A stretch of DNA of 64,000 bases from Prevotella sp. UBA1705. GTDB lineage: Bacteria; Bacteroidota; Bacteroidia; Bacteroidales; Bacteroidaceae. Below the pieces are notes generated by a model that was given only the letters and a program-made list of their open reading frames with translations, searched no databases and was not told the DNA's origin. How positions within the stretch are numbered: position 1 is the stretch's first letter; the number at the start of each line of letters is the position of its first letter. The translations under genes were made by a program, and so were the position numbers. Shown one piece after another: positions 6,414 to 14,418 of the stretch. The stretch is taken from assembly GCA_002317385.1 (NCBI GenBank), contig DCJH01000021.1:1-64000 (forward strand), read 5' to 3'.

Positions 6414-8687
6414 CTATTTTGTTTCAAGAAACCTCATCACCTCCTTGGCCACGTCCACAGGCGAGCCCTCGGGGGCAGAGGTGTAGGGATTATGTTGTAG
6501 TGTCCAGGGCTCTTCGAGGGCATACCAGTCTATCTGTGGGCCCGTGGGGAGCGCCATGTTGAACAGTTCTGAGGCAGTCTTCGTGGCGTTCGGACCACCG
6601 CCGAGCGCGTCTATGTCGGGCTGAGCATGGTGTGCCATCTGGCGCGAAAGGGCGTCGAGATAGGTGTGCCAGCGCATAAAATAGAAGTCTTTGAGCAGCC
6701 CCTGCCACTCCTTGTGGGCATAGTCGCGCAGTCCGCCGGTATCTGCCGCCGTGCGATTGCCCCATGTCGTGATCTGTACCCGGGCATTCCACTCATACAA
6801 ATCCTTCTCCGCCGCAGTCTTCCCAAGGCTCCGCGCCTGTTCGATGCGCGTGCCGAGACGGAACTCCCGACGCGTGCCGAGGAGCTTGTCCTGTAGGAGA
6901 AGCATGTTGAGGAAGTGCGCCGAGTCAAGCGAAAAAGCCTTCCGGTCGAAGCCGTTGTAATCTGCAATGGTGTGGAGATACTGCAAACGGGCCTGGTCGT
7001 CCATAGCCTGGCGCACCACATCTACCAGGTCATACTCGAAGTTATTGTGCCCACGATAGCGCTCTGCCACGCTCGTCATCAAGCGGGCAGCCTCCAACGT
7101 GGAAGACGGGTCATAGTAATTGCGCATCTTCGACCAACTCTTGGCCTGAAAATTAGTGAGCGACGGCCTTCCGTCGAAGATGCTCTCGTGAGGTCCCTGC
7201 TGGTTATTGCCCGCCGGACAATTATAGATCGAGTGGATGAGCAGCTGCCAAGCCTGCTGCAATACGGGGTCGTCGGTGCCATAACGAGCCTTCACATAGC
7301 CTCGCGTCCAGTTCTCCTTGGTCAGCCGGACGGCCGCATCGGCAGATGTCACAGCGGGCACACGCCACATCAACTCACTCATCAGCTCAAACATGATGGG
7401 GTTGTTTTCAGAGCCTTCCATGGTCAGTCCGATACCTTTCAAGTGCCTCTGCGCATTCTGATAGGCGGTGTCGGTGCCTGTGGCAAGGCTGAAATTATGG
7501 ATGAGCTGGTCCATACGCCCGTGCAATCCCACGTTGGCGCCGAAGTTTTCGAGCATACAAAACAGCCAGTTGTGCTTGCCATAGCCTTCCTTCCGCTTCC
7601 AGATGGAGGGTGCGCCAAACATCGGACGGCACTCCGAAAAGAGGTCGAGCACGAGCAAATCGCCCTCGGGCAGACTGTCGATCATCGCCGGACGTGGGTT
7701 CTCCGTCCATCCCTGCACCACCCAGCACGACCTCGGGTTAGTGCGTTTCATAGCTGCCAACAGCTTCTGTCCTGCCTTACCGTAGTCGATGGAAGCATCG
7801 TCTGGGGTCTCGTGGAAGGGGTCCATCGAGTAGAAATTGGCCTTGCCGTAGAGGCGAGTAAGCTCTTGATAGTAGAGGTCGGCTATGCGGTCGAAGTTCG
7901 GGTCGGTGGCGCTAAGGTTGGCCGGGCGCGTGTATCCGTTCCACGTTCCACCCGGCGTCACGTCCAATCCAAGCTTCTCCTTGGCATCGTGCGGCATCAT
8001 TCCGCAGTAGCCGGGCAAGACAGGCTCCATGCCCAACTCCTTTTCCCGACTGAGAATGCGCTTCTGCAAGGCCTCCTGCTGGGTGTACCACGAGTCGGGC
8101 AACGGCCCGCCCCACCCTTCAAGATTATTCATTTCCCACCAGGCGAGGAAGGCAGGACCGGCGATGAAGCGTCCTATCTCATCCTTGGAGTAGCCCAACC
8201 GTTGGAGCATGTTGCGCCAAACCACCTCCTCGCCCACGATGGCGAGTGGCATATTGATGCCGTGAAGCGCCATCCAGTCTATCTCCTGCTCCCACCGTTT
8301 CCAGTCCCAGAAGGCCATAGAATAGGAGAATGTGCAGTAGTTGAAGTCGTAGCGCTGCTTCAAATCGGTCTCATGACGCTCAGGTTTCGGCACCTTCGGC
8401 AACGTGACGGGCAGGTTGGCGCTCATGTTATTCCACGAGAGGTGGATGCCGGCATAGTATTTCAGATACCAGTTCAGGCCCGAAGCGATATTCACCCACG
8501 TGTTTCCCTTGATACAAACACGGTCGCCCGCCTGCGAGAGTTCGAAATAATCGCGCGGCCCTGCCTGCCTCACAATCTTAAACTGAGATGCCGATCCCGG
8601 CGCGATGCGGTTGATGAGACGGTCGATGGGCGTGCCGTTCATGGTGAGAGACACGAGGCACAGCAGGGAGAATAAGATTTTTCGCAT
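6414..8687 (-). CDS. secreted alpha-N-acetylglucosaminidase (GH89, NAGLU family)
   Basis: A 757-residue enzyme starting with a signal peptide (MRKILFSLLCLVSLTMNG). A small N-terminal domain is followed by the TIM-barrel (YDFNYCTFSYSMAFWDWKRW onward) and a helical C-terminal domain. The two catalytic glutamates are expected in YSMDPFHE (about 310) and in the NNPIMFELMSELMWR block. It releases terminal alpha-linked GlcNAc, known from heparan sulfate degradation in animals and from gastric mucin in gut bacteria. The start at 8687 gives the signal peptide and lies 22 nt from a clear -7 box. It is probably periplasmic or surface-exposed. Confidence 0.93.
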   Translation of the reverse strand: MRKILFSLLCLVSLTMNGTPIDRLINRIAPGSASQFKIVRQAGPRDYFELSQAGDRVCIKGNTWVNIASGLNWYLKYYAGIHLSWNNMSANLPVTLPKVPKPERHETDLKQRYDFNYCTFSYSMAFWDWKRWEQEIDWMALHGINMPLAIVGEEVVWRNMLQRLGYSKDEIGRFIAGPAFLAWWEMNNLEGWGGPLPDSWYTQQEALQKRILSREKELGMEPVLPGYCGMMPHDAKEKLGLDVTPGGTWNGYTRPANLSATDPNFDRIADLYYQELTRLYGKANFYSMDPFHETPDDASIDYGKAGQKLLAAMKRTNPRSCWVVQGWTENPRPAMIDSLPEGDLLVLDLFSECRPMFGAPSIWKRKEGYGKHNWLFCMLENFGANVGLHGRMDQLIHNFSLATGTDTAYQNAQRHLKGIGLTMEGSENNPIMFELMSELMWRVPAVTSADAAVRLTKENWTRGYVKARYGTDDPVLQQAWQLLIHSIYNCPAGNNQQGPHESIFDGRPSLTNFQAKSWSKMRNYYDPSSTLEAARLMTSVAERYRGHNNFEYDLVDVVRQAMDDQARLQYLHTIADYNGFDRKAFSLDSAHFLNMLLLQDKLLGTRREFRLGTRIEQARSLGKTAAEKDLYEWNARVQITTWGNRTAADTGGLRDYAHKEWQGLLKDFYFMRWHTYLDALSRQMAHHAQPDIDALGGGPNATKTASELFNMALPTGPQIDWYALEEPWTLQHNPYTSAPEGSPVDVAKEVMRFLETK

Positions 8688-8709
8688 AGGTTCAAACGGT
8701 TTGTACGCA

Positions 8710-8717
8710 CAAAGATA
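8710..8717 (-). promoter_or_regulatory. promoter of the GH89 gene
   Basis: -7 box TATCTTTG on the minus strand, with a TTTTG -33 element about 18 nt further upstream. That element overlaps the T-tract of the thi operon terminator. Confidence 0.65.
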
Positions 8718-8734
8718 ACCAATTTTTCGGAATA

Positions 8735-8771
8735 ACAAAAGGGCATGACCCACAGGATTTAGGCCATGCCC
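8735..8771 (-). terminator. intrinsic terminator of the thi operon
   Basis: On the minus strand GGGGCATG (8771-8764) pairs with CATGCCC (8747-8741), followed by TTTTGTT. Confidence 0.85.
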
Positions 8772-8816
8772 CGCACTTTCGTGAGAGAATAATGATATAT
8801 AATATATAAGGTAAGG

Positions 8817-9659
8817 TTAATCCGTGGTCATCCTCATGGGATGAGGATTAAACAGATGGTTCACTGGTCCGTGGCCCTTGCCGATGCTCACCTCGGCCCC
8901 AGCCACCAAGGCCTCGTGCAGGTAAGCGATGGCCTCTCCCACCGCATCGGTCAGTGAAAGGCCCATGGCCAGATGGGTGGCAATGGCCGAAGAGAGCGTG
9001 CAGCCGGTGCCATGGGTATTGCGAGTGGGCACCAAGGGATGGGAAAACGCCTGCTGAAGCAGAGCCCCATCGGCGTCGAGGCTATAGAGATGGTCGGTCA
9101 CCTCACCGCCCCGGGGCGCATGACCACCCTTGATGAGCACCGCGCGACAACCCATGGAGAGCATCTTTCGGGCGGCATCATCACGCTCAGCCTCGGTCTC
9201 CAAACCGTGGCCCACGAGCCGTTCGGCCTCAGGCAGGTTGGGCGTGAGCAGCGTGGCCAATGGGATGAGACGGCTCACAAACTCGCTCACGGCCTCATCG
9301 TCGGTGAGCCGACTGCCCGACGTGGCCACCATCACCGGATCGAGCACCACCGGCAAGGCCGGAATCCCGCTGAGACGAGAGGCTATAGCAGCTATCGTCT
9401 CGCGGTTTCCTGTCATGCCAATCTTAACAGCAAGCGGCATGATGTCGGCCAGCACGGCATCTATCTGCGCCCCGACCACCTCGGCCGGAACCGGAGAAAT
9501 GGCCGTCACGCCCATGGTGTTCTGCGCCGTGACCGCCGTAATCACGGCCTCGGCATAGCCGCCGAGGGCCGAAATGGCCTTGACGTCTGCCAGGATGCCG
9601 GCCCCACCGCTGCTGTCGCTGCCCGCTATCGTGAGCACGGGCACATAGCGCCGGGTCAT
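8817..9659 (-). CDS. thiD: hydroxymethylpyrimidine/phosphomethylpyrimidine kinase
   Basis: A 280-residue ribokinase-fold enzyme that phosphorylates HMP and HMP-P to HMP-PP for thiamine synthesis. The N-terminal substrate motif GSDSSGGAGILADVK and the catalytic anion-hole motif NTHGTGCTLSSA near the C-terminus are intact. Length is normal for a stand-alone ThiD. The start overlaps the end of thi4 by 4 bp (ATGA), implying translational coupling. It is the last gene of the riboswitch-controlled operon. Confidence 0.95.
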   Translation of the reverse strand: MTRRYVPVLTIAGSDSSGGAGILADVKAISALGGYAEAVITAVTAQNTMGVTAISPVPAEVVGAQIDAVLADIMPLAVKIGMTGNRETIAAIASRLSGIPALPVVLDPVMVATSGSRLTDDEAVSEFVSRLIPLATLLTPNLPEAERLVGHGLETEAERDDAARKMLSMGCRAVLIKGGHAPRGGEVTDHLYSLDADGALLQQAFSHPLVPTRNTHGTGCTLSSAIATHLAMGLSLTDAVGEAIAYLHEALVAGAEVSIGKGHGPVNHLFNPHPMRMTTD

Positions 9660-10432
9660 GCTTTCCGCAGTTCGGCGATGATGAGGTCGGCCACCTTCTT
9701 ACCCGAAAGCAGCATGCCGCCGAAGATAGGTCCCATGCGCGGCGTACCACCCACGGCGCTCGACGCCATGCCGCACACCCACAGGCCGGGATAAATCTCC
9801 TTTGTTCCTTCGACCACCTGACGCTCTCCCTCGGCCACATCCAGCGAGCGCTCGCCCACAACAGCACCGGTCGACGTGTTGAGACGGGCCCCATTCTTGC
9901 GCGCCACGGTCTTGCACACCTCACTGTCGTGGCCCGTTCCGTCGATGACAAAGCGCGCCATGATGTTTAATGGGTCCACATGCATGCCCTCGCGGAGCAC
10001 CGGCGTCCAGTTGACCACCACGCCACTCACCCGGTCGGCCTTATAGACCACGTCCTCTACCGAGTAGCAATTGAACACGGTGGCGCCCGCATGCACGGCG
10101 TGATAGAGCAGTCCGGCGGTGCTTTCCACAGAGTCTATGGTGTAGAGACCATCCTCGTAGGGCTCGTAGTTGATGCCAAACTCACGGATAATATCCATTG
10201 CTTCTTCCTGGATGACCACCTGATTGAACATCATGGCGCCGCCCCACATGCCGCCGCCAGGCGACAGTTTGCGGTCGAACTGGGCCACACGCAATCCCGC
10301 CTTGGCCAGATAATAGGCAGCCACGATACCCGACGGACCGCCGCCCACGATGGCCACGTCGAGGTTTAAATTCCTTTCCAGCTTGTCAAAATAGGTACTG
10401 ATGATACCCTTTGATACTTGTGTCTCAATCAT
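9656..10432 (-). CDS. thi4: sulfide-dependent thiazole synthase, Thi4 family
   Basis: A 258-residue FAD/NAD-fold enzyme that makes the thiazole half of thiamine (ADP-thiazole) from NAD, glycine and sulfur. The dinucleotide motif is IVGGGPSGIVAAYYL. Also present are GGGMWGGAMMFNQ, the TGHD motif, and a C-terminal RMGPIFGGMLLSGKK. Yeast Thi4 donates its own sulfur from a Cys in the CCMDP region; the aligned stretch here reads GMHVDPL, with His, as in the catalytic archaeal enzymes that use free sulfide. It starts 1 nt after the thiC stop. No thiG, thiS or thiH is present in the operon. Confidence 0.9.
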   Translation of the reverse strand: MIETQVSKGIISTYFDKLERNLNLDVAIVGGGPSGIVAAYYLAKAGLRVAQFDRKLSPGGGMWGGAMMFNQVVIQEEAMDIIREFGINYEPYEDGLYTIDSVESTAGLLYHAVHAGATVFNCYSVEDVVYKADRVSGVVVNWTPVLREGMHVDPLNIMARFVIDGTGHDSEVCKTVARKNGARLNTSTGAVVGERSLDVAEGERQVVEGTKEIYPGLWVCGMASSAVGGTPRMGPIFGGMLLSGKKVADLIIAELRKA

Positions 10433-10433
10433 T

Positions 10434-12044
10434 TTAATAATATATATTGGTAAGATTGTCGGTCGAAGTCGCCTGGTCGCATTCTCCGAGGGTGTGGGAG
10501 ATGCGCGCGGCGCAGAAGTTGGGCCCACACATGGAGCAATAGCGCCCCTCCTGCGGGTTGCCGGCGAGATAGAATTCGCGTGCCCTTTCGGGGTCGAGCG
10601 AGAGGTTGAACTGGTCTGTCCATCGGAACTCATAGCGCGCACGCGACAGTGCATTGTCGCGAACGGCGGCCCCGGGATGACCTTTGGCCAGGTCGGCAGC
10701 ATGGGCAGCTATCTTATAAGTGATGACGCCCGTGCGCACATCCTCACGGTCGGGCAGAGAGAGATGCTCCTTGGGCGTGACATAGCAGAGCATGGCCGTG
10801 CCGAGCCACCCTATCTGGGCCGCGCCGATGGCACTGGTGATATGGTCGTAGCCGGGCGCCACGTCGGTGACGAGAGGCCCGAGTGTGTAGAACGGAGCGG
10901 CGTGGCACTTCTCCACCTGGCGCTCCATGTTTTCCGGTATCTTGTGCATCGGCACATGGCCGGGGCCCTCGATGAATGCCTGCACGTCGTGATTCCAGGC
11001 GCGTTCCACGAGTTGTCCCATGGTGTCGAGTTCGGCAAACTGAGCCGCATCGTTGGCATCGTGGATGCTGCCGGGGCGCAGTCCGTCGCCCAAAGAGATG
11101 GCCACGTCGTGCTCGGCGCAGATATCACAGATGTCGTCGAAGTGGGTATAGAGGAAACTCTCCTCCTGGTGCATCTGGCACCACTTGGCGATGATGCTGC
11201 CTCCACGGCTCACCATGCCCGTCAATCGGCCTTGGGAGAGGTGCACATTCTGCAGTCGGATGCCGCAATGGATGGTGAAATAGTCTACGCCTTGCTCCGC
11301 CTGCTCAATCAGAGTGTCGCGGAACAGCTCCCACGAAAGGTTCTCGATCTTGCCTCCGGCCTTCTCGAAGGCCTGATACATCGGTACCGTTCCCACGGGC
11401 ACCGGACTGTTGCGGAGAATCCACTCGCGCGTCTCGCTGATGTCGCTGCCCGTAGAGAGGTCCATGATGGTGTCGCCACCCCACTTGCAACTCCACACGG
11501 CCTTCTCCACCTCCTCGTCGATTCCCGACGAGAGGGCCGAGTTGCCGATGTTGGTATTGATCTTCACGAGGAAGTCGCGACCAATGATCATGGGTTCGGC
11601 CTCGGGGTGATGGATGTTGGCCGGGATAACAGCGCGCCCCTCGGCAATACTCTTTCGCACAAACTCGGGGGTGATATGGCTCTCGATGCCCAGTTCCCTG
11701 CAGTTCATGTTCTCACGGATAGCCACATACTCCATCTCCTCAGTGACGACGCCCTGGCGTGCCCAGTAGCGCTGGGTATGGCCTCCGCGCCGGTCTATCC
11801 AAGGCTGGCGCAACTTGGGAAGTCCACGGCTGAGGTCGATGGGCACGGCGGGGTCGCTGTAGGGACCCGACGTGTCGTAGACCACGACAGGCTGGTTTTC
11901 ACGTATCTTACGCTCGCCGTCGTTCCTGACAACGGTAGGCGTGAGACGAATACGGCGCATTCCTACCCGAAGATTGGGGTAGAGCTTTCCCGAGAGATAA
12001 ATCTTCTCGGAGTTGGGATAAGAGATTCTAATGTTCTGGTTCAT
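10434..12044 (-). CDS. thiC: phosphomethylpyrimidine synthase
   Basis: A 536-residue radical-SAM enzyme that rearranges aminoimidazole ribotide to HMP-P. The C-terminal cluster ligands are in CSMCGPNFC (C-x2-C-x4-C). The barrel motifs GVDYFTIHCG, SRGGSI and EGPGHVPMH are all present. It lacks the long N-terminal extension of the E. coli protein, as is common in Bacteroidota. The start at 12044 overlaps the end of thiE by 17 bp, so the two are translationally coupled. Placement behind a TPP riboswitch fits feedback control by thiamine. Confidence 0.97.
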   Translation of the reverse strand: MNQNIRISYPNSEKIYLSGKLYPNLRVGMRRIRLTPTVVRNDGERKIRENQPVVVYDTSGPYSDPAVPIDLSRGLPKLRQPWIDRRGGHTQRYWARQGVVTEEMEYVAIRENMNCRELGIESHITPEFVRKSIAEGRAVIPANIHHPEAEPMIIGRDFLVKINTNIGNSALSSGIDEEVEKAVWSCKWGGDTIMDLSTGSDISETREWILRNSPVPVGTVPMYQAFEKAGGKIENLSWELFRDTLIEQAEQGVDYFTIHCGIRLQNVHLSQGRLTGMVSRGGSIIAKWCQMHQEESFLYTHFDDICDICAEHDVAISLGDGLRPGSIHDANDAAQFAELDTMGQLVERAWNHDVQAFIEGPGHVPMHKIPENMERQVEKCHAAPFYTLGPLVTDVAPGYDHITSAIGAAQIGWLGTAMLCYVTPKEHLSLPDREDVRTGVITYKIAAHAADLAKGHPGAAVRDNALSRARYEFRWTDQFNLSLDPERAREFYLAGNPQEGRYCSMCGPNFCAARISHTLGECDQATSTDNLTNIYY

Positions 12045-12651
12045 GGTTGATCAGTGTTTGCATAGCATGGATAGGGTCGTCGGCACGCAGCACGAAGCCG
12101 CTCACGGCCATGCCGTCTACGCCGACCGACAGTAGTTGGGGAATATCGTCGGCAGTGATGCCGCCGATGGCGATGAGGGGCAGGCTGATGCCCTCGCGAC
12201 GCATTCCGAGGAGTAATTGGCGGTAGCCGTCGAAGCCCAGCAGGGGTGCCAACCGCTCCTTGGTGGTGGTGAAGCGTAGCGGTCCGCAGCCGATGTAGTT
12301 GGCACCCTGCTGCGCGAGTCGCCGGATGTCGTCGAGGGTGTTGGCCGTTCCGCCGATGATGCGGTGGGGCCCGAGCAGCAGGCGGGCCTCGTCCACGGAC
12401 ATGTCGAGGTGCCCGAGGTGCACGCCGTCGGCCCGTGTAGGCTCCACGAGGTGCACGCGGTCGTCGAGGATGAACGTGGCTCCATACTCCGTGCAGAGCT
12501 GGCGCACCTGCAGGGCGGTGGCCACCACCTCATCGTCGCTGGCTCCCTTCATGCGCAACTGAATCCAGCGGCACCCTCCGGCCAGAGCCAGGCGGATGCC
12601 CTCGACCTCGTCGAAACGCTCGTTGTGATGACTGATAAATTGTACTTGCAT
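12028..12651 (-). CDS. thiE: thiamine phosphate synthase
   Basis: A 207-residue TIM-barrel enzyme that joins HMP-PP to the thiazole phosphate. It shows the family signature order: RWIQLRMKGASD (pyrimidine site), FILDDRVHLV, ADGVHLGHLD, GGTANT (usually GxSxH), YIGCGPLRFTTTK (phosphate and thiazole site), and LIAIGGI. ATG 12651 is used; ATG 12654 is immediately adjacent. It is the first gene after the riboswitch and terminator. Confidence 0.93.
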   Translation of the reverse strand: MQVQFISHHNERFDEVEGIRLALAGGCRWIQLRMKGASDDEVVATALQVRQLCTEYGATFILDDRVHLVEPTRADGVHLGHLDMSVDEARLLLGPHRIIGGTANTLDDIRRLAQQGANYIGCGPLRFTTTKERLAPLLGFDGYRQLLLGMRREGISLPLIAIGGITADDIPQLLSVGVDGMAVSGFVLRADDPIHAMQTLINHEPEH

Positions 12652-12680
12652 CATAAATATAATAAGGTGGGGGCTGCCCG

Positions 12681-12721
12681 AAAACCAAAAACCTCTCCTA
12701 AATGACAACATTTAAGAGAGG
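12681..12721 (-). terminator. attenuator of the TPP riboswitch
   Basis: On the minus strand CCTCTCTTAAATG pairs with CATTTAGGAGAGG around a TTGT loop, and TTTTTGGTTTT follows. It lies between the TPP aptamer and thiE, so ligand binding probably causes premature termination. Confidence 0.85.
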
Positions 12722-12749
12722 CTCTCGCACGATAAACGCGACATATTCG

Positions 12750-12836
12750 CAATTCCTACGGCAGCATTATCTGCATCAGGTCATACGGGTATCATCTCAG
12801 CCCACCCAAACGGGTGCGGCACCCCTCATTCGGATC
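12750..12836 (-). promoter_or_regulatory. TPP (thi-box) riboswitch aptamer
   Basis: The minus strand reads GGGGTGCC, then GGGCTGAGATGATACCCG, then GACCTGATGCAGATAATG, then CTGCCGTAGGAA. These are the conserved blocks of the thi-box in order. It controls thiE-thiC-thi4-thiD. Confidence 0.96.
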
Positions 12837-12857
12837 CTTTCCGAAGTTTATCGATGG

Positions 12858-12865
12858 CAAAGATA
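12858..12865 (-). promoter_or_regulatory. promoter of the thi operon
   Basis: -7 box TATCTTTG on the minus strand, about 22 nt before the aptamer. Confidence 0.6.
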
Positions 12866-12907
12866 TGGTTTTTCTTTGAAACCGCGAAATATTTTGGAAG
12901 AAATATT

Positions 12908-12915
12908 TACCTTTG
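12908..12915 (+). promoter_or_regulatory. divergent promoter toward the TenI-like gene
   Basis: -7 box TACCTTTG on the plus strand. The next plus-strand gene is 410 bp away, so the leader would be long and would include the palindrome pair at 13006-13213. Confidence 0.45.
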
Positions 12916-13005
12916 TGTGTGAGGGCGCGGAGCACACAGCGAGTCCGGGGATTATCGCACACTGAGTCTAAGAGTCGTGGGAGGCTGCACGACGGAGACG
13001 CTCCA

Positions 13006-13213
13006 GTAGGGACATGCCCCGTGCATGTCCGCTCCACCGGAGGGAGAGAAAAAAGAGGCCTTCCGAGCAGGCGAATAAGGATTATTAATTGTGCGGAGGG
13101 CACGAAGACGCAGAGGATGCAGGAGAAGAGCCCGACCGGAAGCCTGCGAGGCGCCTTGGCGACTGCCCACCCGACCATGCGGCAATGCGGACATGCACGG
13201 GGCATGTCCCTAC
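13006..13213. repeat. inverted pair of 27-bp palindromic units (REP-like)
   Basis: The 27-bp unit at 13006-13032 recurs as its exact reverse complement at 13187-13213. Each unit is itself a hairpin, GGACATGC-CCCGT-GCATGTCC. Two more exact copies are at 33856-33882 and 33914-33940. The 154 bp between these copies contain no recognisable gene. The whole 12916-13325 interval is otherwise non-coding. Confidence 0.85.
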
Positions 13214-13325
13214 TGTGCCATCGCATGAGGCGATAGCGGCAGCGCGGCGAACTCAGCGTGACATTTACCCCTGTTCCCGGGCAAGCCCTCCTATTTGATA
13301 AATACTCACAAAGAAACCACAGTCC

Positions 13326-13922
13326 ATGAGACTCATCATCATCACTCACCCACAGTTTATCGCCCACGAGGCGAGCGCCATCGAGACACTGCTTCGCCAC
13401 GGCACATGGGCCGTGCACCTGCGCAAACCCGACGCCACGGCCGAGCAAATGGCCCATCTGATTGAGGCTATCCCGCAAGAATGGCACGCCCGACTCGTGC
13501 TCCACGACCACCTGACGCTGGCCCAACGCTACAGCCTGAAGGGCGTTCACCTGAACCGTCGCAATCCCGAAGCACCCGAAGGCCACCGGGGCAGCACGTC
13601 GTGCTCCACCCACTCGCTGCCCGAACTGGCCGAGCGACTGCCGGGAATGGACTACTGTTTTCTCAGTCCGATATTCAATAGCATCTCGAAAGAGGGCTAT
13701 GGCGCGGCGTTCTCCGCATCAAGCCTGCTCGCCGCCAAGGCGCAGGGGCTCATCGGGCCCAAGGTGTTTGCCCTCGGTGGGGTGTCGATGGAGCTGTTAG
13801 ACCGGGTGAGCAGCTATGGCTTCGGCGGCGCTGCCCTGCTGGGAGACGTGTGGCAACGGGCCGGAACGGCCGACTTTGAGGACTATGTGGAGCAGCTCGT
13901 GGCAAAGGCCGAAAGCCTCTGA
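13326..13922 (+). CDS. TenI/ThiE-like thiamine phosphate synthase paralogue
   Basis: A 198-residue TIM-barrel protein of the ThiE/TenI family. Recognisable blocks are TWAVHLRKPDA, LVLHDHLTLA, LKGVHLNRRN, GSTSCSTHSLPEL, MDYCFLSPIFNSISKEGYG and FALGGVS. The pyrimidine site is less canonical than in ThiE at 12028. It may therefore be a TenI-type thiazole tautomerase or a second coupling enzyme, which would make sense beside a Thi4 thiazole pathway. It is transcribed divergently from the thi operon and has no TPP aptamer of its own. Confidence 0.82.
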   Translation: MRLIIITHPQFIAHEASAIETLLRHGTWAVHLRKPDATAEQMAHLIEAIPQEWHARLVLHDHLTLAQRYSLKGVHLNRRNPEAPEGHRGSTSCSTHSLPELAERLPGMDYCFLSPIFNSISKEGYGAAFSASSLLAAKAQGLIGPKVFALGGVSMELLDRVSSYGFGGAALLGDVWQRAGTADFEDYVEQLVAKAESL

Positions 13923-14312
13923 ACCACGGGCAGGAAGTCCCAACGCTGTCAGGATCTTTGGCAAAGAATAAAACAATGGGGTGGACTCTGAACATCGAAA
14001 AACACCTGTCGAAGTCACGAGAAACATGGAATTCGGGTGGCATTCTGCCGCCACATCATCGCCAACAAGGCCTTTTCGCATTTCTATTTGGGCCAAATGG
14101 TGGCAGGATAAGCACTTTGACGCAAGGCGAATAGGGCCTTTTCGCAAGACGAAAGCATAGTTATCGCGAAGCTGTTTTTGTCAAATAATCGCAAGATGCT
14201 GATGCTCAGCACTTTCAAAAACCGGGAATTTGGCCCATTTTCCTGTCCCATCGCCGCCACGTGACGCGAGCAACGCCGCCAGAATGGGGCTCTTCAATAT
14301 TTTTCAACAGAA
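13923..14312. repeat. gene-free stretch with CCTTTTCGC elements
   Basis: No gene is visible. GGCCTTTTCGC occurs at 14069-14079 and GGGCCTTTTCGC at 14134-14145, followed by an AAAGCATAGTTATCGCG segment. The words match the palindromic family seen at 4224-4264 and 48313-48420. Confidence 0.6.
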
Positions 14313-14349
14313 TAAAAACATCCGATGACTCGCGTGGAATCATCGGATG
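14313..14349 (-). terminator. intrinsic terminator of the ThrE-like gene
   Basis: On the minus strand CATCCGATGA and TCATCGGATG form a perfect 10-bp stem followed by TTTTTATT. Confidence 0.9.
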
Positions 14350-14418
14350 AACTTATATTGTTCTCCCCCAAAGATAAACTCGGGGGAAGACTGTAGGCAG
14401 TCGGAATACGGTGCGGGT

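Noticed and set aside
13006..13213. CRISPR array or insertion sequence at the 27-bp repeats
   Set aside because: There are only two copies per locus, in opposite orientation, with no spacer series, no cas genes and no transposase frame between them.
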